Source: Sipunculus nudus
Taxonomy: Eukaryota; Annelida; Sipuncula; Golfingiida; Sipunculidae
Assembly (NCBI GenBank): GCA_026874595.1
Contig: CM049316.1
Span: forward strand, 1,054,001 to 1,118,000
Direction: 5' to 3'
DNA length: 64,000 bases
Translations under genes and position numbers: made by a program
Notes under the pieces: generated by a model
Told to the model about the DNA's origin: nothing
The model's database searches: none
Seen by the model: only the letters and a program-made list of their open reading frames with translations
Part shown: piece by piece, positions 61,803 to 64,000 of the stretch
Layout: each line of letters starts with the position of its first letter
Numbering within the stretch: the stretch's first letter is position 1

Positions 61803-61840
61803 AACAAGGGACCTATGGGTCACTGTGCTCAGCTGACGTT
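61803..61840 (+). mobile_element. Isolated family B 5' terminus
   Basis: ACAAGGGACCTATGGGTCAC then TGTGCTCAGCTGA is the cleanest copy of the family B start, with a GACC-TATG-GGTC hairpin. The following sequence is not recognisable as B core, so the element is truncated or carries a different core. Confidence 0.5.
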
Positions 61841-62780
61841 AACCTTGAAGGTAAAAATCTAAAATAATATCTAATAGAGATAAAGTGTAAGAGGAAGAGG
61901 TAATAAAGGCCATGGTTGGTTTATATGATTGGTTTGTATTGATGAGCAAAAATTTGTTGCAAAAAATATTTTGTGACCTGACCATGTGTTTCCTAATGTT
62001 GAAACTAAAGCATGTGAGCAGTTTTTGAACAAATGATCTGTACTAATACCATGATCATTAGTTGGTTTTTCGATTAACTGTTGACATTTCAGTAGTTTAC
62101 ACATTTGTTCAATTGAATCTATATTTTTGTATAATATATATTATTATATATATGTATTTTTTTATGAAATGTATACAGTTGAAATATAGCTAATTAACAA
62201 CATAAAAAAGGGCAAACAAAGCCTGATCTCAAATTCTGCTGAGGCAGGAAAATAATGAACAAATGTTTGTATGAAATCCTGATTTTTTTATCACATCAAT
62301 TATTTTCTAATTTAAGTTTATATTTCTATACATTTCCAATATAACATATATATCTGAATATAAAAGTTGATTCATAATTCTCAATTGCATCATCATAAAT
62401 CTCAATCTTGTCAGATAACACCACATCATGCATACAAATGTTTATTTATTTTTTACCACAAAAATATATCTTTTAAATCTGTAAAATGGTAAATATCTAA
62501 AAATAATACTTGATTTAGATTTCACAATTTTTAATTGTCTTTATTTATATATAATGTGCTTCATATTTTATAATAATTTAAGCATACTGATGGGTTCATT
62601 TATATTTGTTAAAATCATTTAAAAGAAAAATTGATTTCTTTAAAAATGCTACATTACACAACATTGCATCTTTTGGATTACACCTTGAATTATTTTTTCA
62701 AGGAAAGTTTTTGCATATCGGAGTGGAAACAGCATTACAATAAAGGAGATACAGTGAAAACAATAACAATTACTGCATAA
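61841..62780. other. Unique AT-rich DNA, no gene seen
   Basis: Very AT-rich, including a TATATAATATATATTATTAT-type stretch near 62130. Nothing else recognised. Confidence 0.4.
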
Positions 62781-62784
62781 CACT

Positions 62785-63688
62785 TGGTGGGTTGGGGGAG
62801 GGGGGGGGATTGGGGTGGTGATATGAGAATAACTGTACACCTGTCACAGCAGGGGATCTCCCCCAGTGACTGTAACAAATCAGAAACCGTGGCATAGCTG
62901 ACTTCCAGTGACCTGGAGGGGGACCCTGCATCTGTAATCAAAGCAAGTGACTACAGAAAAAAATCAATAACTAGCTTAATTTTCAAGCTTTTATTTTCAA
63001 ATTTCAGATTTAGACAAACTAAATATTCATGTTTACATGCTGTGAAAATTAAATCAATGGTTGGTGCTTACAGGAAAAAAACGTGCCATGGTCAAAGTTG
63101 GGCAAAATTTAAGGTACTGATTTTTTTTATATGGTAATAACTTAAAAAATTTACAAAATTCAGATCTAATTTTGGGTATACAATTGAATCTTATTTAAAC
63201 ATAGTTATATACTTGATCAAATAGACTCTAGTTTCAAAATTTTTCATGTTAAGTGAGTTATTATTTTTTCTGATTTTTTACAAAGTCCATTATGTTTGGG
63301 CCCATAACTTAAAGAATCTATACTTTACAGACTTAATTTCTGGCATGTACATAGGAACTATATAGAGGAATATTTATGGTAAATATGAGGAAAAACAGAT
63401 GAGTGGTTTTTATATTAGGCAGTCCTGAAGTGTGAAAATAGGATTTTAATAAAAAATTGAGGTTTTTCCTTAATTTCTCAAAGGAACGAAGTCGCAAAGA
63501 CCCAGTTTTCGGCTTGGTAGGAGATCTTGGGGACATCTAACATTATGCTGAATTTTGGATTCCTAGGTCTTTCGGTTTCAAAACGTGCCACATCTACGGA
63601 CGGACGGATGGACGGACAGACGGACGGACGACTGACAATGGACCACGACTATAGCTCAGATGACTTATAGTCAGCTGAGCTAAAAATG
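62785..63688 (+). mobile_element. Family B copy B9, best-preserved 3' end
   Basis: It starts with a G-rich run and GATATGAGAATAACTGTACA, as in B6. The core matches B5-B7. The tail is a GGACGGACGG microsatellite (about 63597-63631) then ACCACGACTATAGC. The hairpin at 63652-63682 pairs TAGCTCAG with CTGAGCTA and TGACT with AGTCA around a 3-base loop, then AAAAAT. No coding capacity. Confidence 0.65.
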
Positions 63689-63689
63689 A

Positions 63690-64000
63690 TAGATACCAGC
63701 ATGTAGGAGATATTAGCATTTTAAAAGTGCAGACTCAGACTCAGACGGCCTACCGGTACAACAGTAAGCTCCCCTGTATTTGGCCCTTAATCATCAAGTT
63801 ACTGGATGTTTTGTATCAAATTTTTAATTATTCTAGGGGGTACTTACAAGCATAATAGCTTTGACAGTATAGGTCACAGTGACCTTATTTCAGGTTTTCA
63901 AGCAGATCTTTATTGACCTCCCTGGATATTCAATTATGGGGTTTTTAGTTGCAATGGTGTCAATACATGCCAGCCTAACAGACAGACAGACTGACAGACA
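63690..64000 (+). mobile_element. Partial family B core running off the window
   Basis: From about 63790 the words CAAATTTTTAATTATTCTAG, CACAGTGACCTTATTTCAGG and GACCTCCCTGGAT match B1/B2 core units, ending in a GACAGACAGACTGACAGACA microsatellite at the window edge where the B tail would begin. Confidence 0.5.

Overview
This is an animal nuclear genome window: AT-rich, gene-poor and dominated by tandem arrays and non-autonomous transposons. Repeats rich in TGACCTTTGACC and GGTGGCGCCACC, together with an intronless class A receptor, suggest a lophotrochozoan, most plausibly a bivalve mollusc. That placement is an inference; no database search was possible.

Only one gene is well supported: a single-exon seven-transmembrane receptor (30118-31206, +), with an in-frame stop just upstream and a poly(A) signal about 290 bp downstream. 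Almost every other long open frame is a by-product of a tandem array whose unit lacks stops (14690-17985, 26806-27605, 38908-41080, 43425-43665, 53943-55441).

Layout: 1-4.3 kb is mostly unique with small minisatellites. A 2.9-kb element (family A) carrying 288-bp repeats fills 4.4-7.3 kb. A TTAA-flanked piggyBac-like element (8.2-10.15 kb) holds a nested hAT-like element. Minisatellites run from 10.4 to 13.5 kb. Family D elements lie at 13.9-14.6 and 24.9-26.3 kb. A 36-bp satellite (14.7-18.0 kb) is interrupted by two TIR elements. A pogo/Tigger relic lies at 20.4-21.2 kb. A 42-bp array precedes the receptor locus (about 27.9-31.5 kb). Family C (31.6-32.7 kb) and family B with a nested family A element (33-38.9 kb) follow, then a 47-bp array (38.9-41.1 kb). 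The rest alternates arrays (46.8-50.1, 53.9-56.1 kb) with family A and B copies (42.7-43.7, 50.2-52.4, 56.8-64 kb).

The main finding is that four repeat families (A, B, C, D) share one design. Each has a 5' terminal motif that recurs as the inverted arm of a 3' terminal hairpin, a short microsatellite just before that hairpin, and a core of tandem units or exchangeable modules. This resembles Helentron-derived non-autonomous elements (HINE/pearl-type). Families A and D have different hairpin stems, yet each stem pairs with itself and matches its own 5' end. Nested insertions with recognisable empty sites give a relative order of events.
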